A stretch of 64,000 nt of DNA from VYFG01 sp965221795 (GTDB taxonomy: Bacteria > Pseudomonadota > Gammaproteobacteria > Arenicellales > Poriferihabitantaceae). Below, piece after piece: positions 1 through 7,393 of the stretch (the stretch's first letter is position 1; the number at the start of each line of letters is the position of its first letter). The DNA is taken from positions 1,798,001 through 1,862,000 of the forward strand of contig OZ244914.1 of NCBI GenBank assembly GCA_965221795.1. Direction: 5' to 3'. The notes below the pieces were generated by a model that was not told where the DNA came from, did not search any database, and saw only the letters and a list, made by a program, of their open reading frames with translations. The position numbers and the translations under genes were made by a program.

Positions 1-56
1 AGGGTCGAGAGGGATCCCAATCTGGAAGTGGTCGGAATAACGGATTGCGAACACAT
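1..56 (-). CDS. Partial ORF after rpoZ, possibly the start of spoT
   Basis: An ATG at 56-54 overlaps the rpoZ stop (TGATG arrangement) and the frame stays open to the window edge, giving about 18 residues beginning MCSQSVIP. In many gammaproteobacteria the gene after rpoZ is spoT, the bifunctional (p)ppGpp synthetase/hydrolase, so position and coupling suggest spoT. The visible residues are too few to confirm any family, so the identification is context only. Confidence 0.3.
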   Translation of the reverse strand, partial: MCSQSVIPTTSRLGSLST

Positions 57-409
57 CAGCTGCTTTCGCTGACATCCTCGACTGATATCATGCTATCTCC
101 ACCAAGAATCATGGCCAATTCGGCATCGATCGCGGTGGTGGGATCGGTATCCGTATTATGCTCACCTCCGGTTTCCAGCACCGCACCAAAGTTGAGTTCT
201 GGCAGCGAAGCCTCTTCGTTCAGAATATCGGGCCCGACAAACCCCTCTGCGATCTCTCGCAAGGCAATCACCGTCGGTTTGTCGTTTTCTGCATCCACAT
301 AGGGATCTGCTCCCAAGATGAGTTGGCGCGCCCGCTTGGTGGCAACCAGCACCAGTTGGAAACGGTTGTCGATATGTTCCAGACAATCAGTAACGGTAAT
401 TCTTGCCAT
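56..409 (-). CDS. rpoZ: DNA-directed RNA polymerase omega subunit
   Basis: This 117-residue protein begins MARITVTDCLEHIDNRFQLV, the typical omega opening, followed by the VATKRARQL helix that contacts beta-prime and a KPTVIALREIAEG segment. Omega promotes assembly of RNA polymerase and, with DksA/ppGpp, takes part in stringent control. The length is slightly above the usual 80-95 residues because of an acidic C-terminal tail, which is common in proteobacteria. It lies 36 bp downstream of gmk on the same strand, the standard gmk-rpoZ order, and its stop overlaps the next start. Confidence is high. Confidence 0.95.
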   Translation of the reverse strand: MARITVTDCLEHIDNRFQLVLVATKRARQLILGADPYVDAENDKPTVIALREIAEGFVGPDILNEEASLPELNFGAVLETGGEHNTDTDPTTAIDAELAMILGGDSMISVEDVSESS

Positions 410-445
410 AGTGTAATTTCTCTTGTCAATCAGAGGTAAATAGTA

Positions 446-1078
446 TCAAAAATCGCAATCCCGGGGGAGGGCGGAGTCACAGGGAGCGGGCAAATCACAA
501 TCCAGTACCGAAGGTCGATAGCGGTTCAGGGCATCAATCTCATGATTCAGCTTTTCGAGGGCATGATCAAAATGTTCATTGACGATGATCACATCATATT
601 CATGGGCATGACTCATGACACTGTCTGCTTCCCACATCCGCTGGGTGATGACCGAGTCGCTGTCCTGTTTGCGGTGACGCAGCCGTTTCTCCAGGGTTTG
701 CCTGGAGGGAGGCATGATAAAAACAGAGCGGGCATTCGGATACTGTTCCCGGATCTTTCTCGCCCCTTGCCAGTCGATTTCAAGGATAGCATGGCGGTCG
801 GCATCGACCAGTGCCTGGATGGATGCCATGGATGTGCCATAAAAATTCCCGAACACTTTTGCGTGTTCAACAAACTGCCCCTCCTGCACCATTTGTTGGA
901 ATTGATCCAGATCAACGAAGTGATAGTCCTGGCCATCTACCTCTCCCGGGCGCTGCGGGCGCGTGGTATGGGAAACCGTAAAACCGGCATCCTCCCGATT
1001 TTGCACCAGTGCGCGCGATAGGCTGGTCTTGCCGGCACCAGAGGGTGCGGAGAGAATCAGAATACCGGGGGTGGGCAT
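446..1078 (-). CDS. gmk: Guanylate kinase
   Basis: This cytosolic enzyme phosphorylates GMP to GDP with ATP. The 210-residue product starts MPTPGILILSAPSGAGKTSL, where APSGAGKT (residues 8-15) is the P-loop. Next come the GMP-binding SHTTRPQRPGE segment and the YHFVD motif, and then EIDWQGARKIR. The frame is open a further 104 codons upstream, but the family homology begins here. An in-frame ATG at 1108 is a possible alternative start. The gene is normally downstream of yicC. Here 3.7 kb of accessory DNA separates the two, so gmk probably has its own promoter. It is followed by rpoZ. Confidence 0.95.
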   Translation of the reverse strand: MPTPGILILSAPSGAGKTSLSRALVQNREDAGFTVSHTTRPQRPGEVDGQDYHFVDLDQFQQMVQEGQFVEHAKVFGNFYGTSMASIQALVDADRHAILEIDWQGARKIREQYPNARSVFIMPPSRQTLEKRLRHRKQDSDSVITQRMWEADSVMSHAHEYDVIIVNEHFDHALEKLNHEIDALNRYRPSVLDCDLPAPCDSALPRDCDF

Positions 1079-1140
1079 GACAGCAGTTTGTTCAGTGGAT
1101 AATGGCATCCGATGTCGAAATGGAAATCCTGCCTCCGCAA

Positions 1141-1170
1141 TACTTATGCGGAACGCGTATTCTATGGCAA
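1141..1170 (-). promoter_or_regulatory. Candidate sigma-70 promoter for gmk
   Basis: Read on the minus strand, TTGCCA (1170-1165) and TAAGTA (1146-1141) are separated by 18 bp and lie about 65 bp upstream of the gmk start. A promoter here would make sense because gmk has been cut off from yicC. This is pattern matching by eye only. Confidence 0.3.
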
Positions 1171-1422
1171 ACCGGAAACCCCTGCATAGCGACCCTGCAA
1201 TGAATTTACGGCCCCGCATGATCGCAGCGACGGATCGTGTGCTGTAGCCGAGAAGATATACGGCTGAAGGCACACGCGACCGGAATAGGGGCCATCGGGA
1301 AATAGCAGAGTGAGCGGTCAGGTGCTGGCCAATGCCCGCCTTCTGGGTCTCGGTCCTGTGCGGATATCCGGAATCCGGCGCAACATGCACCGCCTGTAGG
1401 CAGCGATAGTAGCAGTTTCCCC

Positions 1423-1605
1423 TTACTGGGCAGTGATCAGTATGCCCAGGACTGCAGTGGCTACCGCAAGGCCGACGAGGGTCACGAAAATCAATAGATT
1501 GTCCCGCCTGGCCATGTCGGTTCTCAGTCGCTCAAAAGCCGTATTCATGCGCTCGATCGCAGTTTCAGTTTCCGCATGTTTGGTGTTCATCTTCTCCTCC
1601 AGCAC
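1423..1605 (-). CDS. Small coiled-coil protein with C-terminal membrane helix (divergent copy 1)
   Basis: This 60-residue reading (GTG start) has an amphipathic, charged first half (MNTKHAETETAIERMNT...) and a C-terminal hydrophobic segment ending ATAVLGILITAQ. It is clearly related to the three repeats at 1913-2928. The homologous frame extends upstream without ATG (ANHELSERIAVLEEKMNT) as far as a TAG stop, so the ancestral N-terminus and start codon appear lost or the gene now uses the GTG. Function is unknown. The architecture resembles XhlA- or DUF1640-type coiled-coil membrane proteins, but that comparison is from general form only. It may be a decaying copy. Confidence 0.45.
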   Translation of the reverse strand: MLEEKMNTKHAETETAIERMNTAFERLRTDMARRDNLLIFVTLVGLAVATAVLGILITAQ

Positions 1606-1912
1606 GGCAATCCGCTCCGATAGTTCGTGATTTGCAGGCTGGTCGTTGTTCGTATCCTATCCGACCATGGCCGGGCTTTTCAAGCTCAGTAATGAAATCT
1701 GTCCGCGGTGGGCAGTATCCTGACACAGAATTCTTTACTGGGCTTCCTTACTGCGGGTTTCGCCAGTGCCTGCTCGTCCAGCAGTCGCAGACTTCGCTTC
1801 TGGTGCTCAATCTCCGCGGCCACAAGGTGCGGGACGGCACCGGGTCCAACGGGGAAAGCGAAGCGGAAACGGGTGCCGCCCTGAGGATTGGCTTTGGGAG
1901 GGGCCCGCGAGC

Positions 1913-2152
1913 CTAGGTCAGGAGAAAGCTGAGAATCGCGATGCCCACCCCCAGAGCAGCCACGATCAGCCCGGTGGCCGCGAAGATCGCATACAACATC
2001 CGGTTCTCCCGCTGGGCCATGTCAGTCTTCCAATCGGCCATGTCCGCCCGCAACCGGTCCAGGGTGGATTCGCGTTCGGCAGATTTGGTATTCATGCGTT
2101 CCTCCAGAACGGCCAGCCATTCCGACAGTTCGTGATGGGTGGATTCAGCCAT
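1913..2152 (-). CDS. Small coiled-coil/transmembrane protein, tandem copy A
   Basis: This 79-residue protein has residues 1-50 rich in Glu/Arg/Lys with heptad spacing (LAVLEERMNTK, LDRLRADMADWKTDM), followed by a strongly hydrophobic stretch (about residues 53-78, ending GVGIAILSFLLT). A C-terminally anchored membrane protein with a cytoplasmic or periplasmic coiled coil is the simplest reading. It is nearly identical to the next copy (2280-2519), differing at a few residues such as ELSEW versus ELSER. No function is recognised. The gene sits in an accessory block between yicC and gmk. Confidence 0.6.
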   Translation of the reverse strand: MAESTHHELSEWLAVLEERMNTKSAERESTLDRLRADMADWKTDMAQRENRMLYAIFAATGLIVAALGVGIAILSFLLT

Positions 2153-2279
2153 CTCAATAGTATAGCAGATCGCCCCGGTTTGTCCCGGGGGTCTCCAGAA
2201 AACGAACCGGGTCCAACGGGGAAAACGAAACGGAAACGGGTGCTGACCTGAGGATTGGCTTCGGGAGGGGCTCGCGAGC

Positions 2280-2519
2280 CTAGGTCAGGAGAAAGCTGAG
2301 AATCGCGATGCCCACCCCCAGGGCAGCCACGATCAGCCCGGTGGCCGCGAAGATCGCATACAACATCCGGTTCTCCCGCTGGGCCATGTCAGTCTTCCAG
2401 TCGGCCATGTCCGCCCGCAACCGGTCCAGGGCGGATTCGCGTTCGGCAGATTTGGTATTCATGCGTTCCTCCAGAACGGCCAGCCGTTCCGACAGTTCGT
2501 GATGGGTGGATTCAGCCAT
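2280..2519 (-). CDS. Small coiled-coil/transmembrane protein, tandem copy B
   Basis: This 79-residue protein is nearly identical to the copy at 1913-2152, displaced by exactly 367 bp. It has the same N-terminal charged coiled-coil region and C-terminal membrane helix. The few differences between copies are mostly conservative (for example Ser versus Thr in AERESxLDRL), so both frames seem to be maintained. Upstream, the sequence CTATTGAG precedes the ATG in every copy. Function is unknown. Confidence 0.6.
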   Translation of the reverse strand: MAESTHHELSERLAVLEERMNTKSAERESALDRLRADMADWKTDMAQRENRMLYAIFAATGLIVAALGVGIAILSFLLT

Positions 2520-2646
2520 CTCAATAGTATAGCAGATCGCCCCGGTTTGTCCCGGGGGTCTCCAGAAAACGAACCGGATCCAACGGGGAAAGCGAAGCGG
2601 AAACGGGTGCCGCCATGAGGATTGGCTTCGGGAGGGGCCCGTGAGC

Positions 2647-2928
2647 CTAGGTCAGGAGAAAGCTGAGAATCGCGATGCCCACCCCCAGGACGGCCACGAT
2701 CAGCCCGGTGGCCGCGAAGACCGCACACAACATCCGGTTCTCCCGCTTGCCGGCTTCGATCTCCCGCTGAGCCATGTCAGTCTTCCAGTCGGCCATGTCA
2801 GTCTTCCAGCTGGCCATGTCCGCCCGCAACCGGTCCAGGGCGGATTCGCGTTCGGCAGATTTGGTATTCATGCGTTCCTCCAGAACGGCCAGCCGTTCCG
2901 ACAGTTTGTGATGGGTGGATTCATCCAT
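2647..2928 (-). CDS. Small coiled-coil/transmembrane protein, tandem copy C with two extra heptads
   Basis: This 93-residue third copy starts MDESTHHKLSERLAVLEER and has the same C-terminal membrane helix. Relative to copy B it has two insertions of seven residues each: an extra ASWKTDM unit before DWKTDM, and IEAGKRE just before RENRML. Both equal one coiled-coil heptad, so the phase of the helix is kept. This supports a real expressed coiled-coil protein rather than random ORFs. Function is unknown. Confidence 0.6.
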   Translation of the reverse strand: MDESTHHKLSERLAVLEERMNTKSAERESALDRLRADMASWKTDMADWKTDMAQREIEAGKRENRMLCAVFAATGLIVAVLGVGIAILSFLLT

Positions 2929-3094
2929 CGTGGGATTGTAGCAGATCGCCCCAGTCTTTCCCGGTCGGGCCTCAAGAAAACGAGATTGTAATCAAGGAAT
3001 ATTTGTGACATAGAACAGAAGTACCCGGTCCGGTATCTCAGGCTTGGCGGCGACCGGGAGGGTTGTTCCGTCGAGGGCGCCGCAACCCATTACG

Positions 3095-3300
3095 ATGCGC
3101 ACATCAGTGCAAACCAGGACGGAGTGGTATCTGTACTATCCCTCCAATGCGGTCATCGAAGCCATTCGGGAAGGGGACACGCTGTTTTTGGCAAGACATC
3201 ACGATGGGTTGTTGTATTTCATTGTGGTACCGGAAGGCTCCATCGGCGAGTACCCACTGCGGTAGCTGTTCGGGGTGGAACCCGAGGGAAAATCCCCCAC
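3095..3300 (+). pseudogene. Remnant resembling an EcoRII-type restriction endonuclease segment
   Basis: The frame reads MRTSVQTRTEWYLYYPSNAV, then a GDTLFLARHHDGLLYFIVVP-like stretch and GEYPLR before a TAG at 3265. Past the TAG the same frame continues LFGVEPEGKSP up to 3300, where the IS30 element begins. From memory, this resembles an internal segment of EcoRII-like endonucleases containing a WLFG motif, in which case the TAG would replace the Trp TGG. The gene lacks both ends and is surely nonfunctional. No methylase is visible nearby. The family assignment is tentative. Confidence 0.4.
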
Positions 3301-4638
3301 TTCCACTCCGAAGTGCAACAGCGCCGCGATCCCGGAATGAGGGCGTAGCCCGAAGGGAGGGATCGCGGCGGCGACCCAAAAATCCGCGCTGCGAACGCTG
3401 CTTTTCGGCCTCGGATGGCAGTAATCTCGACGGCCGGCGATCCTGACAGAAGTTATCGGCCAAAGCAAGGGCGAAACCGGCACCATGAGGCCGAGCGAGG
3501 CCGCTCCGGTGGGTCACCGGAGTGCCGGGAGGGCGATCGGGGGACCGCCGGCCGCGTCAGGGGGGAGCTAACCCACGGGCAAAGACCTCCGCCGGGGTGC
3601 GGTATCCCAGGACCTTCCGAGGCCGACGGTGGAGCCGGTCCTCCACCGCCCGCACCGGCGCGGCAGTCACCTGGCGGAAGTCGGTCCCTTTCGGGAAGTA
3701 CTGGCGCACCAGGCCGTTGGTGTGCTCGTTCCGGCCCCGTTCCCAGGAATGGTAGGGGGTAGCGAAGGTAAAGCCCGCATCGAGCTTCTGTGCGATCTCC
3801 CGATGCCTCGCGAACTCCTTGCCGTGGTCCGCCGTGCCGGTGTGGACCCGGTCCCGGACCGGCCCCAGACGCCGGATGAGCGCCGCGGTCACCGCCGCCG
3901 CGGTCTTGCCCTCCACCCACTCCAGGAAGGGAAACTTCGAGCCCCGATCCACGGCCGATACCAGTGCCCCCCGGTGTTTCGCGCCCATGATCGTGTCCAG
4001 CTCCCAATCGCCGACCCGGCTCTTCTCGGCCACCACCGAAGGCCGCTCCGCAAGGTCCACCCGATCAGGAATGTGGCCGCGTCCGGCATGCCGGCCGCCA
4101 CGCCCGTTCGGCTTCTTGCCCCGACGCCGCAGGCACCGGTACCGCGTCCCTCCCGCCTGTCGGTCAGCCCGCACATACTGGTAGATCCACTCTTTCCCCG
4201 CCATCACCTCGCCCTGCTGCCGGTGCCAGCCGGCGATCTGTTCCGGGCTCCAGCCTTCCTGCAGCCGGTCCTCGACCACCGCCCAGCGCTCGGGCGTCCT
4301 CTTCCGGGGCACCGCCGACGCTTCCTGGCGACGGGCCGTGGCCTGGCCATCAGCTTGCTGGTGACGGTAGCCGCGTTGCCCACGGTGGCGCGAGGCCTCG
4401 CGCGAGATCGTCGCGGGGTCCCGTCCGAGATCGCGGGCAATCTCCCGGTTCGACAACCCCCTATGCAAAAGCGCGTGAATCTGGCATCGTTCGGCATCGG
4501 TCAGGGGGTGGTAGCCTACGGGCATGACAATCCTCCGTTGGTGAGAAACAGAGATTGTTGACCATCATCTGGCCCACCGCAAGCGGCTTGTCAGCTCACC
4601 AGCCAGCAGCTTGGGGGGTGTTGCACTTCACACTGGAA
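3301..4638 (-). mobile_element. IS30-family insertion sequence, apparently intact copy
   Basis: The 1338-bp element is bounded by imperfect 19-bp inverted repeats, consensus TTCCASTSYGAAGTGCAAC (3301-3319 and complement of 4620-4638). A run of C (left) and G (right) just outside each end could mean the repeats extend a few bases further. No clear target duplication was found. It carries one full-length transposase gene. A second, damaged copy lies at 32592-33845 with the same ends. It interrupts the restriction-endonuclease-like remnant. About 250 bp downstream of the transposase gene inside the element is noncoding. Confidence 0.85.
3557..4525 (-). CDS. IS30-family transposase
   Basis: This 322-residue protein starts MPVGYHPLTDAERCQIHALL. 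The N-terminal helix-turn-helix (residues about 8-50, LSNREIARDLGRDPATISRE) binds the IS ends. The integrase-type catalytic core shows the DDE residues in DWELDTIMG, GTADHGKEF and RGRNEHTNGLVRQYFPKGTDF. The ending HRRPRKVLGYRTPAEVF is typical of IS30 transposases. The length matches the family. All motifs are present and the frame is uninterrupted, so it may be active, unlike its broken relative at 32854-33732. Confidence 0.93.
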   Translation of the reverse strand: MPVGYHPLTDAERCQIHALLHRGLSNREIARDLGRDPATISREASRHRGQRGYRHQQADGQATARRQEASAVPRKRTPERWAVVEDRLQEGWSPEQIAGWHRQQGEVMAGKEWIYQYVRADRQAGGTRYRCLRRRGKKPNGRGGRHAGRGHIPDRVDLAERPSVVAEKSRVGDWELDTIMGAKHRGALVSAVDRGSKFPFLEWVEGKTAAAVTAALIRRLGPVRDRVHTGTADHGKEFARHREIAQKLDAGFTFATPYHSWERGRNEHTNGLVRQYFPKGTDFRQVTAAPVRAVEDRLHRRPRKVLGYRTPAEVFARGLAPP

Positions 4639-4843
4639 CGGGGGATCCTTATCCCGTATCGCGAGGCGGATCGATAGAATGCCCGAATCGGTGCATTGGG
4701 CTTTTCCAGTTCGGTTTTCAGTGGCATGAGCGATCTCCAGAGCCGATGATGAGACATTTTTTTGATTGGACTGATAATACCATCAAAGTGTCTCGTTATT
4801 AATCGATTATTACTTTTAATCAATGCCTTATTTCGGCTCTAAC

Positions 4844-5710
4844 CTATTCGATATTTTGGATTTGTTCCCGCATCTGATCAATCAGGACTTTAAGCTCTAC
4901 GCTAGCATTGGTAATTCGGAGGTCCCTGGATTTAGCCCCCAGCGTATTGGCTTCCCGATGGAGTTCCTGTGTCAGGAACTCCAGTCGCCTTCCATGAGGT
5001 TTGCGGTGCCCCAGAACCCGATGGATTTCCGCAAGATGAGTCTCCAGTCGATCCAACTCTTCACTGATATCGGCTTTGGTGAGGAGGATCGCCTGTTCCT
5101 GAGCGATTCGGACAGGGTCCACGGTATCACCGAGCTCTCCCAACCGGGATTCCCAGCGGGTTTTCAGGGTTTCTCGGATCTCGGGCAGTTCGTTTTGTAG
5201 TTCCCGGGTGATCCGGCTTGCGCTTTCTACCCGCTCCCCGACCAGCACTTCCAGATGAGCACCCTCGCGCAGACGAACTTCAATCAACTCCTTCAATGCC
5301 TCATCCAGCAGCTCTTCAGCGGCTTCCGCCAGTGCCGGATAGTCGGGCTCAACCGGTTCCATCACACCAGGCCAGCGAAGAAAGTCGATCAGGTTCACAT
5401 CACCAGAGCCCGGGCATATTTCGGCGACTGAGTGAAGTGCGCGTACAAGCGACCCGGCGACTTGCTCATTGACTTCGACTTCTTGATGCAAATCGGGTCG
5501 CGGCTCGAATTCCAGGGTGGCATCCACACGCCCCCTGGCAATGGAACGCGTAATTCGTTCCCGACAACCGGGCTCGGCGATACGAAGATGGTTCGGCAAT
5601 TTCAGGTGAACATCAAGATGGCGATGGTTGACACTACGGATTTCCCAAACCAGCCTGCCAGTAGAATAATTTCCCTGCAGGCGGCTGTAGGCGGTCATGC
5701 TGGCAGTCAT
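4844..5710 (-). CDS. yicC: YicC/YloC family endoribonuclease
   Basis: The 288-residue protein begins MTASMTAYSRLQGNYSTGRL with the family hallmark IRSVNHRHLD (residues 25-34), and ends with the conserved SVELKVLIDQMREQIQNIE. Internal signatures include REGAHL and the C-terminal DUF1732 region around LTQELHREANTLGAKS. E. coli YicC is an endoribonuclease that acts on small RNAs such as RyhB. It is usually found directly upstream of gmk. Here the accessory block 1.4-4.8 kb lies between them. The roughly 205 bp between this gene and the IS30 end (4639-4843) is AT-rich and holds nothing recognised. Confidence 0.93.
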   Translation of the reverse strand: MTASMTAYSRLQGNYSTGRLVWEIRSVNHRHLDVHLKLPNHLRIAEPGCRERITRSIARGRVDATLEFEPRPDLHQEVEVNEQVAGSLVRALHSVAEICPGSGDVNLIDFLRWPGVMEPVEPDYPALAEAAEELLDEALKELIEVRLREGAHLEVLVGERVESASRITRELQNELPEIRETLKTRWESRLGELGDTVDPVRIAQEQAILLTKADISEELDRLETHLAEIHRVLGHRKPHGRRLEFLTQELHREANTLGAKSRDLRITNASVELKVLIDQMREQIQNIE

Positions 5711-5832
5711 GATGATTCAAAGCTCATAGGAAGGAACAACAGGCATTACGATCCCGGCTCGGGCAGGGACGTGGCAGCTCACACCGCCGAGGTTGTTGCA
5801 TCGATGGCGGGACCGTGCGCATCATCGCCGAC

Positions 5833-5952
5833 TCAATTTATCCGATCTTGCTTGCTTCGTTCCCGAATGCCACGGATTGTCCAGCCAAACCAGACCCCCG
5901 CCAACAGCGCAACCAGCAGGCCAATTGCAATTTCAATCACAAGATATACCAT
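5833..5952 (-). CDS. 39-residue single-pass membrane protein
   Basis: A short frame reads MVYLVIEIAIGLLVALLAGV followed by WFGWTIRGIRERSKQDRIN and TGA. It has one hydrophobic helix (residues about 2-24) and a basic, presumably cytoplasmic tail, consistent with the positive-inside rule. It starts only 4 bp after the stop of the BON-like gene (5957-7393) on the same strand, suggesting a two-gene unit. No family is recognised. The compact composition and coupling favour a real gene, but the length makes this uncertain. The remaining 120 bp up to yicC hold nothing recognised. Confidence 0.5.
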   Translation of the reverse strand: MVYLVIEIAIGLLVALLAGVWFGWTIRGIRERSKQDRIN

Positions 5953-5956
5953 ATCC

Positions 5957-7393
5957 TCAATCTTGCGCCTGCAAAGCTAGCCAGTCAATCAGTGTTTTCC
6001 CGGGCAGCAGGTTCGCCACTGCGTGTATCAGATTCTCATAGGCATCCGGGGAGTCCACTTGGCCGGTGAGCAACACACTGTCTGCGAGAATGGACAAGCC
6101 GAATGGCGTTGCTGGCAGGTGTGGTCGCAGAGTATGCCAATGGATTGACCAGGGGTTGCCGGAAACCTTCGGATCCAGAATGACGTGATCTTCCACAGAC
6201 TGAGGCCGGAGGTCATGTTGCAACTGATCGACGATCACCGATTTGCTAGCGGAGTTGGGTAGTCGACCGCTCAGGATTGCTTTCTTTGGATACAGGAAGA
6301 CAGAAAGTTCTATCGTTTTGTCGGCCGGTTGAACCTGTAACCGCGAAACCACCCGGTCCGATAGTTTCCGCTCCTGCAGCGCAGACTCCACTCGACCCAG
6401 AACATCCTCATCATGTACTTGCCCCCACAGCCAGAGCTGCTGTCCTGAGGATACCATCCTGAGATCACGGATCTGTCCCAGCAACGGGAATAACCCGGGA
6501 AGCTGCCGGAACCATTCCGGGGTATATACCGTAGCGCGGAAAGTGAGATGAGCGATGGCCTTGCGCCCGAATGCCCGGGAATCGATCAGGGCCCGGTGAA
6601 TTTCATGGGCCACCTTGCGATCTTCCATCACCAGGTCCAGCCATGTGCCGTGTCGATTGGACACCAGCGACAGTTTGGGCTGAGCTTGCTCGGGACTGGG
6701 CCATAGACGGAATGACATGATCATCGCCGGATCCATTTTGCCGGACAGCTCCTGAAGGCGGGATTCTACCCGGGAGGGCGTTTCCCCATGTCCCTCCACC
6801 CGCAATTGATGCCGTGTGCCTGACAGTGTAAAAGTTTCGAGGGCACTGAGTTCCGCCAGCATCGGTCCCAGAAAATCCAGCCAAACCAAGTGGCCACGGA
6901 AGTCATCGATGCGAATGTGATCCTGTATGGACAGGGATGGGAAAGCGGCCTGAACACGGTACAGGAGACGGTCCAGATCTATTCCGGTCAAGTGTCCATC
7001 CAGATGGATTTGGCGATGGGACCAGTGGAGCTTGATATCTGGGCTGGGTCGCGGGATTACTTTCAGGCGATTGGATACGGTCCTTACACCACGGATTGCT
7101 TCCAGCGCATCAATGTCCCTTGCGAATCCCGCAAGAGGCTCGGTTTCACCTTGAAGAATCAGGGTGCGCCCATGGATGGTGACCTGAGTCTGAAGCCAGG
7201 GTCGGTGGGAGAGCGATTCTCGTGCTTCCGCCAACAGCTTGGCGGGTATTCGTTCGGCATACCACACCGTAAGCCCCGTCAGGACGGCAGCCAGAATCGG
7301 AATGCTCCGGTACAGGATGCGTTGGAGAGCCTGGGCCGGAGGCAGATCGGGGGAGCCGGACACGATGGTGCGAAGTGCGGGTAGACCGGTCAT
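5957..7393 (-). CDS. BON-like repeat envelope protein with N-terminal membrane anchor
   Basis: The 478-residue protein has one N-terminal hydrophobic segment (residues about 30-47, IPILAAVLTGLTVWYAERIP) followed by several repeats of BON-like form: short beta/alpha units such as QVTIHGRTLILQGETEPLAG...VRTVSNRLKVI and a late copy around SVLLTGQVDSPDAYENLIHAV. Related proteins often end in an OmpA peptidoglycan-binding domain. Here no OmpA-type NxxLSxxRA motif is seen and the protein stops after the last BON-like unit. It overlaps the upstream acyltransferase-like gene by ATGA and is followed at 4 bp by a 39-residue membrane protein. An envelope-maintenance role is inferred. Confidence 0.6.
   Translation of the reverse strand: MTGLPALRTIVSGSPDLPPAQALQRILYRSIPILAAVLTGLTVWYAERIPAKLLAEARESLSHRPWLQTQVTIHGRTLILQGETEPLAGFARDIDALEAIRGVRTVSNRLKVIPRPSPDIKLHWSHRQIHLDGHLTGIDLDRLLYRVQAAFPSLSIQDHIRIDDFRGHLVWLDFLGPMLAELSALETFTLSGTRHQLRVEGHGETPSRVESRLQELSGKMDPAMIMSFRLWPSPEQAQPKLSLVSNRHGTWLDLVMEDRKVAHEIHRALIDSRAFGRKAIAHLTFRATVYTPEWFRQLPGLFPLLGQIRDLRMVSSGQQLWLWGQVHDEDVLGRVESALQERKLSDRVVSRLQVQPADKTIELSVFLYPKKAILSGRLPNSASKSVIVDQLQHDLRPQSVEDHVILDPKVSGNPWSIHWHTLRPHLPATPFGLSILADSVLLTGQVDSPDAYENLIHAVANLLPGKTLIDWLALQAQD

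Larger units (their letters stand above)
1840..2979. repeat. Three tandem direct repeats, 367-bp period
   Basis: Units start at 1840, 2207 and 2574, each beginning CCGG(G/A)TCCAACGGGG. Each contains one small minus-strand gene plus its flanking DNA, including a shared CTAGGTCAGGAGAAAGCTGA end and an ATAGTATAGCAGATCGCCCC upstream part. Units 1 and 2 are nearly identical. Unit 3 carries 42 extra bases within the gene. The period is read directly from the gene starts and ends. Confidence 0.9.

Noticed and set aside
1840..2979. CRISPR-like repeat array
   Set aside because: The repeat unit is 367 bp and contains a gene; there are no short repeats with unique spacers. No CRISPR array was seen anywhere in the window.
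3629..4561. 310-codon plus-strand frame over the IS30 transposase
   Set aside because: Antisense shadow of a well-supported transposase in GC-rich DNA.
4596..4823. 75-codon minus-strand frame beside the IS30 right end
   Set aside because: It runs through the IS30 inverted repeat and matches no family.
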